Part shown: piece by piece, positions 58,401 to 64,000 of the stretch
Layout: every line of letters starts with the position of its first letter
How positions within the stretch are numbered: the first letter of the stretch is position 1
Origin: Hemicordylus capensis
Taxonomy: Eukaryota; Chordata; Lepidosauria; Squamata; Cordylidae
NCBI RefSeq assembly: GCF_027244095.1
Contig: NC_069657.1
Coordinates: 394,672,943-394,736,942, forward strand
Reading direction: 5' to 3'
DNA: 64,000 nucleotides
Program-made: the position numbers and the translations under genes
The notes under the pieces: generated by a model
Database searches by the model: none
Told to the model about the DNA's origin: nothing
What the model saw: only the letters and a program-made list of their open reading frames with translations

Positions 58401-61400
58401 GAACTTTAAGCCATCACACTTACCAAAGCAGACTCCGCTGATTGATGAGCTGCCATTTCTGGGAAAGCCTCTGACAGAAGAAGAAAAACAAACACAGTAT
58501 GACATGAAAGACGACACTGCAATATATTCAGGGCCATGCAAATTCTGTATCAAAGGTTGTGCATATTTTGCATCAAGGGTTATAGAATTCTGTTTTTGTG
58601 CCAACAAAAACAGAATTCTATAACCCAGAATAATTATGCAAGTTAGCATATATTTGCTCAATAGATTTTGCTGTTCATGTAGATGAGCAGAGAACTATGT
58701 AGGGCACTGAAGTCCTCTCACCCAAGAAACTCTGCTTGCCTGACCCCGCCTCTTTTCCTCACTGCAGAAACTTCTGATATTTCATCAGGCATTGATCTCA
58801 CATCCTGAAGCCTCCTAGGCCTTGTTGTTCTGCTAAACACTAAGCCAGAGCCAGTGTGCTGGTTTTGGATGTCAAAAACCTAGGTTAAAATCTATCCCTA
58901 GATATAAAGCTCACTGGGTAGTTGGGAAAGTCACTATCTCTCAGCCTAGCTTACTTCAAAGGGTGTAGTGATGCCAACACCCACTCTGGGGGTGGGCGGA
59001 GAAGGAGGAGATTTATATATTGCTTCTCAACAAAAGTCCCCAAAGCAATTCACATAGGTATACATAAACAAACAAAGGGGGAGGGCTGTCATGGAAGTCT
59101 TGACCTGTCAACAGTAGCCAATGATGGAAGTCACACATACACACCATGTAGTTTCTTACCATATGTAAGTACGTGAAGAGTGGTCCAAGTATAGGACAGA
59201 TAAGAGATTCATAGTGTTCAGGTGGGCAGGAGAGGACCAAAGGCTTCACAAACACACCTGTATGGAACTAGTTAAAGAAGTTAAGTAGCACATGAATGCC
59301 TCAACATTTCCCTACTACAATTCATTGAACCATTTCAGCCCAAAAGCACAATCTCCACTTATGGAGCTTACTGATTGGAGAGCAACTCCACCATCAGAAA
59401 TCTCAGAGCAAGACCGTAGTAGCTGCACAAAGAACATCTCCAGCCCTCTCTCACTCGTAAGTGGCCCTAAATACTCCATGGACCTAAACTGAGAGGAACA
59501 CAGAGGGATTTCACTTGCTGCCAATATCCTTCTTTCTGGGATTCAGCTATTCAGTTATCCTCCCACCCCTGCAAACAAAAGAGATGATCAAACATCGGGC
59601 AAGCTATGATACATAGCTGATGGGCTGCATCAGGTTTCGTGGACCACATGTTGTGCAGTTCTGACTTAAGTAAAATAAAAGTTTGGGCTGCCTGAGAAGT
59701 GAAAAAGAACTAAGGTCACTGCTGTGACTATTTTGAGATAAAGACTGTCTACTGGGAAGCATGATGGAGACCCCCAACTCGAGCAAGAAGACTGCATAAT
59801 ATATTTTGGGCAATTCTTGCCCCATACTGTTTGGAAACTCTTGCAAACCTGATCCTTCCCTTCCAGCATTTTCCCATATGACTCTGAAAATATTCTTTTC
59901 TAGATTTTTTCCTCCAGACCAGGTGGGGCCTCTGGGGGGGCGGCGGCAGCTTCTTTAAGTGTAAACGGAGCTGGTGCTCCGTGCTGCCTAGCAGCCCCCA
60001 TGGCGGGGAATCGCTTCCGCCACTTCCCTGGCTCCCACGGAGGCGAGCCCCCACCAGCGGCTAGGTGAGTGGTTGAGGCGATTCCCCACCGTGGGGGCTG
60101 CTGGGTGGCACCGAGCACCGGCTCCGTTTACACTTAAAGAAGCCACCCCACCCCCCGGAGGCGCGTTCATGGCCCGCGCCTGCTCCAGACACATTCACAA
60201 TCTTCCAAGGATATAGCAAGTTGCAGAAGGAAGGCAAAAAGAGTAGGGGCACTGTTCAACAGCTTCCCTGATTCCTGGACTGGTGCTACTTTAAAAACAA
60301 GACACAGTGAAGAAGCCAAAGCAATTTTGAAGAACCTACTAATAAGCAGCAAATAAAGGATACGAAGCAAAGGGCGGAGTCTGTAGTCAGGGATGTTGTT
60401 AAGATTGACAAAGGCAGAGTTGAGTAGCTCAGCTGCTAGGCCATCCACAGTGTAGAAATCTTGCTGCATTGATGAGCCAGCATTCCCCAGAATGTGAAAA
60501 CTGCAATTCAAATGGCATTGTCCAGAATGTCCAAATCAAACAACTGAAAACTCAGACACACGTTGCTTGGGAGGGCTGTATTTACTTCTTTGTTTATACA
60601 AAGTTAAAAAAACTGCCAACAAAGATCAGACAAGGTCCATCTAGTCCAGCATTCTAACTCCAACACTGGCCAGCAAGATTTGGAAGGGCGGTATAACTAA
60701 CTAACTAACTGTTTCTGTACAGAATACATTTAGTGTCAAAGCTAATCATGATCCAGGAATTCGTTGAATCCTTTCTAGAGTCATCTAAGCTAGTGACCAT
60801 GATGTTTTTCCCATTTTGAAATGTCAGTTGGAAACAGGAATTTATCTAATCTGACTCCTCACAACTAAAAGAGGCATCTAAGGTATCTTTATATTATTAT
60901 ACTGTAGATACAAATGCTGATGGTAGTAACTTGAAGAATGGGTTGTTTACCTGTAACTAATGATCCTTGAGTGATCCTCCAGTATTCGTACACATTGGAG
61001 TGGGCCTGCACAATCAGCAAATCGATTTTCTTTTTTGGTTTTCTGGCTGTGCAGGCGCACTCCAGTGTATAAGAATACCGGAGGATCACGACAAGGACCA
61101 GAATGTGAACAACTTCAGAAAATTAGATCAGAAAGGGACTCGCTGTGGCCTTTCTCACCAGAATTAATTAATGCAGTAGGATTTCATATTATAGTGAAGG
61201 GATCTCAAAACTCTGACATGACCCATGTAAGTTCACTAAAACCATCTCTGCCAGTGGCACTCAATTTGCTTGTAATAAGATCATTCTAAGAACACTATGG
61301 CCTTGACTGCACAAACACATCTCTCTCTCAACTGCCAGAAAATAACTGATTTTTCAGCTCGCAATGAATTTATTCCTGTTCCTAGTTATTTGGGTATTGT

Positions 61401-61587
61401 AGAAGCTATCTTTTTCATCTTTTTTTTTTTTTTTTAAAGAGGCTTCAGGTGTTATCATAGAACAATGTGGGGAATTATTGAAACTCTTACCAGTTGTCAT
61501 ACAAGGTACAGAAAAAACCCTGCATCCTTTCTAGAACTGTTTTGAAAACAGGAGAGTCATAAAGCTCCAACAGAGGTTGAGGAAGGC
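37482..61587 (-). CDS. XPO5: XPO5, exportin-5 (C-terminal 389 residues)
   Basis: Exportin-5 is the RanGTP-dependent karyopherin that carries pre-microRNAs out of the nucleus. Eleven coding exons read on the minus strand: 61491-61587, 60364-60500, 59160-59257, 58424-58470, 57671-57765, 53705-53767, 52236-52318, 49750-49857, 49486-49623, 49198-49362 and 37482-37622 (stop 37482-37484). Phases agree throughout, giving 389 residues of a protein recalled as 1204 in human. Conserved C-terminal HEAT-region blocks include [72 protein letters not shown] and [15 protein letters not shown]. The protein ends near IALFEP. All borders are GT/AG; the intron 59258-60363 looks U12-type. The last intron is 11.6 kb because of mobile elements. 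The 5' exons lie beyond the right edge. The exons are open. Confidence 0.97.
37650..39073 (-). mobile_element. L2 LINE, 5'-truncated
   Basis: This is a well-preserved L2 fragment in the last XPO5 intron. On the minus strand it encodes [20 protein letters not shown], then [53 protein letters not shown] (the RT catalytic box) and the downstream thumb region to about 38011. A 3' UTR and AT-rich tail follow, ending near 37650. There is at least one frameshift around 38800. It is the best L2 copy in the window. Confidence 0.8.
39545..39850. repeat. diverged tandem duplication
   Basis: Two copies about 170 bp apart share GAAAGGGGTGG, AAAAGGGGATGAAG, GGGATTTTTAAAAGCAA and TGTGTGAACTGAGAAA. The surrounding 39074-39985 begins CAGTTTCTCAATCGCCGATC, which recalls a hAT-type terminus, but I cannot find its partner end. 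Confidence 0.6.
39988..41596 (+). mobile_element. Tc1-type DNA transposon with long inverted repeats
   Basis: The element is flanked by TA on both sides and bounded by CAGTGAGGGAAATAAGTATT and its complement. Each inverted repeat is about 204 bp, and by eye they differ at about one place. Each carries an outer and an inner copy of the GTGAGGGAAATAAGTATT box, the IR/DR layout of Sleeping Beauty-like elements. The transposase gene inside is damaged. It lies in the last XPO5 intron. Such symmetry suggests a young insertion or recent arm homogenisation. Confidence 0.92.
40366..41380 (+). pseudogene. Tc1 transposase, degraded
   Basis: The start ATG at 40366 has a good Kozak context (CACCATG). The N-terminal paired-type DNA-binding domain is open ([32 protein letters not shown]). 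The catalytic domain is DD34[12 protein letters not shown] carries the first Asp, the block after VVDGY carries HDNDPKH when read in the +1 frame, and [11 protein letters not shown] carries the Glu 34 residues after the second Asp. One lost base near 40765, a TAG at 40791-40793 and one lost base near 41078 break it. The last open stretch ends GFATKY and stops at 41380. Confidence 0.9.
42150..42459. mobile_element. hAT-type MITE, left end not seen
   Basis: The right end GGTTCGGAACCTTGCACATCCCTA (TGCACATCCCTA at 42448-42459) and the GC-rich interior with GGGGGCAGGGGCGGCAGGGA match the complete element at 62215-62609. The TAGGGATG-type left end is not found, so this copy is truncated or its start lies in altered sequence. 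The G-rich central run is partly simple repeat. Confidence 0.6.
42904..42998 (+). repeat. 95-bp direct repeat, left copy
   Basis: This 95-bp segment recurs in the same orientation at 48840-48934 with 5 mismatches by eye. Shared blocks include CCATCTGAACTTGTTACCTG and ATGTTTTCAAACTCAGATAT. The pair brackets the DIRS element at 43089-48803, but the left copy ends about 90 bp outside it. Confidence 0.85.
43089..48803 (-). mobile_element. nearly full-length DIRS-type retrotransposon fossil
   Basis: This is a DIRS-1-like element of about 5.7 kb in minus orientation in the last XPO5 intron. Inverted terminal repeats of about 150 bp lie at 43089-43260 and 48655-48803. Parts in order on the minus strand are a gag-like region (about 48430-46070, Pro/Ser/Tyr/Arg-rich), reverse transcriptase (about 45930-45415, with YIDDW), RNase H (about 45460-44500, with VDMFASS) and the tyrosine recombinase (about 44460-43520, with [11 protein letters not shown] and EICRAATW). 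It is broken, with roughly half a dozen or more breaks, but every expected part is present. It looks moderately young. Confidence 0.88.
43325..43432. repeat. DIRS internal complementary region
   Basis: This segment carries, back to back, the complement of the left terminus (around CTCGAAAAACTAGAGTTACA) and a match to the outer part of the right terminus (GTGGTCTCTGTGCATCACAC). In the DIRS-1 model such a region templates end completion and circle formation. It lies between the left terminal repeat and the recombinase end. Confidence 0.8.
48840..48934 (+). repeat. 95-bp direct repeat, right copy
   Basis: This is the partner of 42904-42998, of equal length and with 5 mismatches. It begins about 35 bp outside the DIRS right end. 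DIRS elements are not known to make target duplications, so the pair needs another origin. Confidence 0.85.
49941..50070. repeat. palindromic MITE-like element
   Basis: The ends GGTAGGCAATGTGTGG and its imperfect complement ending GTTGCCAACC bracket arms with AGATGTTGCTGAACTACAGC. The arms resemble those of the elements at 35455-35600 and 58273-58400. Target duplications are not clear. Confidence 0.6.
50600..50815 (+). repeat. single copy related to the 143-bp tandem unit
   Basis: Blocks such as CAATCTGCCTACTTTCCTTG, GACTAAATTTGG, CACAAGTTAGCCCACTTG and TGAAGTGTCCCTATGTGA match the units of the array at 55735-56925. This suggests that array and isolated copy belong to one interspersed family. 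It lies in an XPO5 intron, upstream of the R4 LINE piece. Confidence 0.65.
50985..51820 (-). mobile_element. R4-clade LINE 3' fragment with endonuclease domain
   Basis: The minus strand encodes the C-terminal part of an R2/R4-group LINE protein. First comes a CCHC-type knuckle ([18 protein letters not shown]), then, after a single TAG in place of a Trp codon (N[12 protein letters not shown]), a restriction-like endonuclease region with [18 protein letters not shown]. The protein ends [12 protein letters not shown] near 50980. Only about 280 codons remain, and the reverse transcriptase is absent as in a normal 5' truncation. I recall R4 elements from Anolis. Confidence 0.7.
51836..52120 (-). 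mobile_element. L2-like LINE tail with ATT and AATA repeats
   Basis: An ATT-rich run at 51836-51862 leads into ATACCGCCCTTCCAAAAATG, GGGCGGTTTACATAGAG and an AATA run at about 51916-51940. CCCTGTCCCCAAAGGGCTCA follows. This is the 3' end of an L2-like LINE read in reverse. It is not coding. Confidence 0.6.
52703..53041. mobile_element. long fold-back element
   Basis: The two halves are imperfect reverse complements over about 150 bp, separated by about 35 bp. Left-arm blocks TCTAATTAGGGTA, TTCAGGACTGTG, AAGGCAAGGTAG and TGATCATCTGCTATGCAGCA have complements in order in the right arm. The ends are GGTCACC and GTGAACC. No target duplication is clear. It lies in an XPO5 intron. It is probably a MITE of a family I do not recognise. 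Confidence 0.7.
53860..54900 (-). mobile_element. DIRS-type RT/RNase H fragment, fossil
   Basis: The minus strand shows DIRS-type reverse transcriptase (FLYLDDW near 54620) followed by RNase H ([18 protein letters not shown] near 53990). No termini or recombinase are seen. A GT microsatellite lies inside at about 54454-54475. It is broken in several places and looks older than the element at 43089-48803. It lies between two XPO5 exons. Confidence 0.75.
54901..55734. other. XPO5: XPO5 intron, unassigned
   Basis: This is pyrimidine-rich and A-rich intronic DNA between the DIRS fragment and the tandem array. It may include DIRS leader sequence or another repeat. The short open frames here are unsupported. 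Confidence 0.4.
55735..56925 (+). repeat. 143-bp tandem repeat array, about 8 units
   Basis: A unit built around AATTTGGTTCAAATCGGTTA, CACAAGTTAGCCCACTTG, CACCATCTTGGATCGGGGTG-like, GATGACATCATCACAAACTA and GAGGTGTCCCTGTGTGTCAC recurs about eight times. Spacing is mostly 140-146 bp, with unit marks near 55751, 55895, 56038, 56172, 56312, 56458, 56601, 56743 and 56901. Units have diverged considerably. One frame translates as a short repeated peptide, but nothing suggests it is coding. Confidence 0.9.
56925..57080. repeat. inverted repeat at array end
   Basis: Arms of about 68 bp (about 56925-56995 and 57013-57080) are imperfect complements: CTTCAAATGCTGTCAGAACG against CTTCAAATGCTTTCAAATCG on the other strand, then AAGGATACA and AATGATAATGT in both. 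The structure follows the tandem array without a gap and could be the terminus of the same element. Confidence 0.75.
57350..57456. mobile_element. hAT-type MITE, truncated (CAGTGTTC family)
   Basis: ATCAGGAAGGCCCCATTCTG through TTAGAGGGACCACTG matches the right two thirds of the element at 3827-4007. The left part is missing. Confidence 0.65.
58273..58400. mobile_element. palindromic hAT-type MITE
   Basis: The ends CAGGGCTGAGCAAACTTGG and its imperfect complement ending TTGTCCAGCCCTG enclose arms with CCAGATGTTGCTG and CAACATCTGG. The flanking 8-mers do not match, so no target duplication is claimed. It lies about 20 bp downstream of the XPO5 exon ending at 58424. Confidence 0.7.
59258..60363 (-). 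other. XPO5: XPO5 intron with U12-type splice signals
   Basis: The intron begins GTATCCTTTA on the minus strand, an exact match to the minor-spliceosome 5' splice consensus RTATCCTTT. Near its 3' end TTCTTTAACT is one base from the branch consensus TTCCTTAACT. The presumed branch A lies about 14 bases before the 3' AG, within the usual U12 range. The intron is phase 1 and splits an Arg codon (C|GT) between LRPLL and VFVKP. Confidence 0.75.
59930..60182. mobile_element. GC-rich fold-back hAT-type MITE
   Basis: The element is flanked by perfect 8-bp duplications, CTCCAGAC at 59922-59929 and 60183-60190. It starts CAGGTGGGGCCTC and ends GGCCCGCGCCTG. Long internal arms are complementary, sharing CTTCTTTAAGTGTAAACGGA and its complement. 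It sits inside the U12-type XPO5 intron. Overlapping open frames are by-products of its GC content. Confidence 0.85.
60620..60840 (-). mobile_element. CR1/L3-like LINE 3' scrap
   Basis: GTCCATCTAGTCCAGCATTC near 60634 matches the reversed CR1 tail block seen at 22010. Decayed CR1-like sequence follows to about 60840. It lies in the XPO5 intron between exons 60364-60500 and 61491-61587. Confidence 0.5.
60938..61110. mobile_element. DIRS-like terminal fragment, fossil
   Basis: GTTTACCTGTAACTAATGATCC followed by an inverted pair (GATCCTCCAGTATTCGTACA with its complement ending CCGGAGGATC, spanning about 60971-61090) has the layout of DIRS termini seen at 43089 and 61735. There is no coding part. 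It is broken and its age is unclear. Confidence 0.45.
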
Positions 61588-61734
61588 CTAACAAGAGAAA
61601 AATAGCATTAGTGAAGAAGAGACTCATCTCCTTAGGCAAATATACTTGCTAATGAAAGAACTAATTATTAGTGGGAATCATATAATGAGACTGTTTGGGG
61701 ATTTTTAACGGACCACCAAAAAATCCAGATTGCT

Positions 61735-64000
61735 TATCTGTAACAGGTGATCCAGTATCATTCACAATGTGGGTTATGCACCTGTGCAGTAGTCCCCACG
61801 GAATGATTTTCAAGCTCCCTGAGGCGTTCTGTAGCTCTGCCCTTCGCATCGCACATTCTGTATCTTTTGCTCAGTTCCTGATCAACCCCTGTGAAGATTG
61901 AACTTCTTCCTTTGAATGTGAGGTAAGTATATTAAGCAAAAACATCTGATAAGCAGGGAGGTCGGGCAGGTGTTGTGAATGATACAGGATCACCAAAATA
62001 TCACCTGTTACACCTAAGTAACCCGTTTCTCTTTGTGCTGATCTGGTATCCTTCACAACGTGGTTGATTAATAAGCTCCCCATAGGGGGAGGAGGGCTGG
62101 AGGGTGTTTCTTAAAGAACTTTTTTTAGCTCAGCCTGTCCAAAGTTGGCCTCAGCCACAGCTCAGATGTCTAAGGTGTAATGTTTAACAAGAGGCAAATT
62201 GGAAGACCAAGCAGTAGTGGTGTGCCCGGACCAGTCCGGAGCCATAGAAAAGGCCTCCGGACTGGTCCGGAATTTGGCCGGTCCGGCAGCAGGGGGAGTG
62301 TCACTTTAAGGGTGGGGGGGAGCAACCCATTGTCGCCGCCGGTGAGCGCACGCCGGTGGCGACAATGGGTGTGTGCGCGCCGCGCCGGGCGCTTTCGTAG
62401 CGCCAGCTTATACTTACTTCAGAACTTTGCAGCCAACTATGGGGGCAGGGGAGGCAGGGAGGAACCCTGCCACCCCAAAAACGTTTGTTTAAAGATGAGC
62501 GCCGGAGGGGGAAGAGTGGCGGGAGGAGTAAGTACTACCCCCCCGCCCTTAAAGTGACACTCCCCCCCCAGTGCCGGACCACGCCTCCGTGGTTCCGTGC
62601 ACATCCCTACCAAGCAGCAGCCTTGCAGATGTCAGTAAAATTTGTTCTTGATGAGTGAGCAGCAGAAGTGGCTCTGGTAGACTGAACTTTAACCATGCTT
62701 GGAAGTTATGCACCTTGTTTCTTGTAACAAGTAAAAACAAGTTGGCCAATTAGAAAGCCTCTTCTGGAGATTAATTGGCCCTTGCCTGTGAAGGCAACAG
62801 AGAGTCTATGGGATTTCCTAAAATCTTTAGTTCTGTCCCTATAGAAGAAGAGTATTCTATGGACATCTAAGGAGTGGAGAGAGCACTTCAAAGAAGTGGC
62901 AGGATTCATGAAAAAGAAAGGAAGGATACTGTCCTGGTTGACATGGAAGTCAGAAACTATCTTAGGTACAATGGAAGGGTCTGTTCTCATAACCACTTTA
63001 TAGGGGTAGAACTTCAGTTGCTCTCTCTAAAGATAGCCTTTTTGATTACTATCACCACAGCACGAAGGGTCAGCAAACTTACCGCTTTGAGAACGGATTT
63101 TCCTTTCAACCAATCCTCAAAGTTGTGAATTCGTCAACGCTGACCCTTTGTGCTGTGATGAGAGCAATCAAAAAGGCTGTCTTTAGAGAGAACAACTTAA
63201 TGGGTGTTGAAGACAGAGGTTCAAAGGGAACTTCTGTTAGTGTAGAAAATACTAGAGAAAGGCTTCAAGGTTCAATTGGTTTTCTAATTGGTGGGAAGAG
63301 GTTGTTGTTTCCTTTAAGAAACTTTTTGTAGTGCAGGTGAGAGAATACTGACTTAGCATCTAAGCATGTATGAACTGCAGCGAAGGCCTCCATATGGACT
63401 AATAGACGAACTGGAAAGGCCCAAGCATTTCAGAAGTAAGATATGGGAGGATCTGGCGAATAGAGACTTGTAAGGGATTAAACCCTATGGCCCTGGTGTA
63501 ATTGGCAAACCTTTTCTATTTACAGTTGCAGTTTTGTCCCGTGGAAGCCTTCCTCTCATGCAACAGGATATTGTCTAGAATTTCAACTTTCATGCAGTCA
63601 AGTTCAAAGTCTGAAGATTGTGATGGAGGACTTGACCTTTGTTCTGAGATAGAAGGTTGAAGCACTGAGGAAGGCGATGAAGGAATCCTTGGGATAGTTA
63701 TCAGAGAAGAGGGAACCAAGGTTGCCTCAGCCACCATGATTTAAATATGATGCATACTTAAATGTATTGAAGGACTTTGTAGAGTATCCTGGACAGTAGA
63801 GGGAAGAGAGGAAAGAGGTAAAATGTGTTTTCTCCAGGGGACCTCCCAGAGATCCCTTCCTCACTCCTGCTCGAGAAGAAATGATTGCATTTCTTGTTGG
63901 TCGTGGATGCAAAGAGATCTATTTGGGGAGTACCCCAACAAAGGAAGAGATTGGAGATTATGTCTTGGTTGATTTCCCATTCATGCTGATGGAAGGAATC
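61735..64000 (-). mobile_element. DIRS-type retrotransposon fossil, running off the edge
   Basis: The terminus begins near 61735 (TAACAGGTGATCCAGTATCA). An internal complementary region follows at about 61965-62070. Beyond a hAT MITE (62215-62609), tyrosine recombinase sequence reads on the minus strand from about 63500 down to 62620, and RNase H-region sequence continues from about 63500 to the right edge. A local inverted duplication of recombinase sequence lies around 62990-63215. It is broken in several places. The rest lies outside the window. Confidence 0.75.
62215..62609. mobile_element. hAT-type MITE with perfect 8-bp duplication
   Basis: The flanks are CCAAGCAG at 62207-62214 and 62610-62617. 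The ends TAGTGGTGTGCCCGGACC and GGTTCCGTGCACATCCCTA are an inverted pair. The GC-rich interior contains a fold-back with CTTTAAGGGTGG and CCGCCCTTAAAG. It is the best-bounded copy of the family also seen at 22457-22728 and 42150-42459, and it inserted into a DIRS element. Confidence 0.88.

Overview
The window is vertebrate nuclear DNA and most probably comes from a squamate reptile (a lizard or snake). Four host genes can be read exon by exon, and their order and orientation match what I recall of human 6p21.1: LRRC73 (minus, first coding exon only), YIPF3 (minus, complete), POLR1C (plus, complete) and XPO5 (minus, the last 11 coding exons). The squamate assignment rests on the repeats: tRNA-derived Sauria SINEs, 5S-derived SINEs sharing their tail, L2, CR1/L3 and R4 LINEs, many hAT-type MITEs, a Tc1 element and several DIRS-type tyrosine-recombinase retrotransposons. 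Gene names and comparisons rest on recalled protein sequences; no search was run.

Layout. 1-3600: LRRC73 intron 1 (running off the left edge), its first coding exon at 1998-2269, and a CpG island at about 2880-3600. 3600-8750: repeat-containing intergenic DNA. 8753-19888: YIPF3, nine coding exons encoding a 344-residue five-span Golgi membrane protein, with a large L2/SINE cluster in one intron. 19889-20451: a short CpG-rich head-to-head promoter shared with POLR1C. 20452-33290: POLR1C, nine coding exons encoding 344 residues; intron 7 carries a DIRS element with a CR1 LINE lodged inside it. 33291-37481: the tail-to-tail gap between POLR1C and XPO5, with a SINE-in-SINE nest beside a DIRS remnant. 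37482-61587: XPO5, 389 C-terminal residues; its 11.6 kb last intron holds an L2 LINE, a nearly symmetric Tc1 transposon and a second, nearly full-length DIRS element. 61588-64000: a further XPO5 intron filled by another DIRS element that carries a hAT MITE.

The host genes are housekeeping genes. YIPF3 acts in the early Golgi, POLR1C is a shared assembly subunit of RNA polymerases I and III, and XPO5 exports pre-microRNAs from the nucleus. No common pathway is implied, but YIPF3 and POLR1C share a promoter region with TCTCGCGA, TCACGTGAC, NRF1-like and YY1-like motifs.

The points most worth a second look are: an XPO5 intron with minor-spliceosome (U12) signals; six DIRS loci in about 36 kb, three of which visibly carry the inverted termini and internal complementary region of the DIRS-1 replication model; a CR1 LINE that keeps its 5' part and lacks its 3' part; a 95-bp direct repeat flanking one DIRS element; a 143-bp tandem array ending in a hairpin; and several fold-back elements with clear 8-bp target duplications. 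I found no CRISPR array, no operon-like system and no obviously novel protein-coding host gene.
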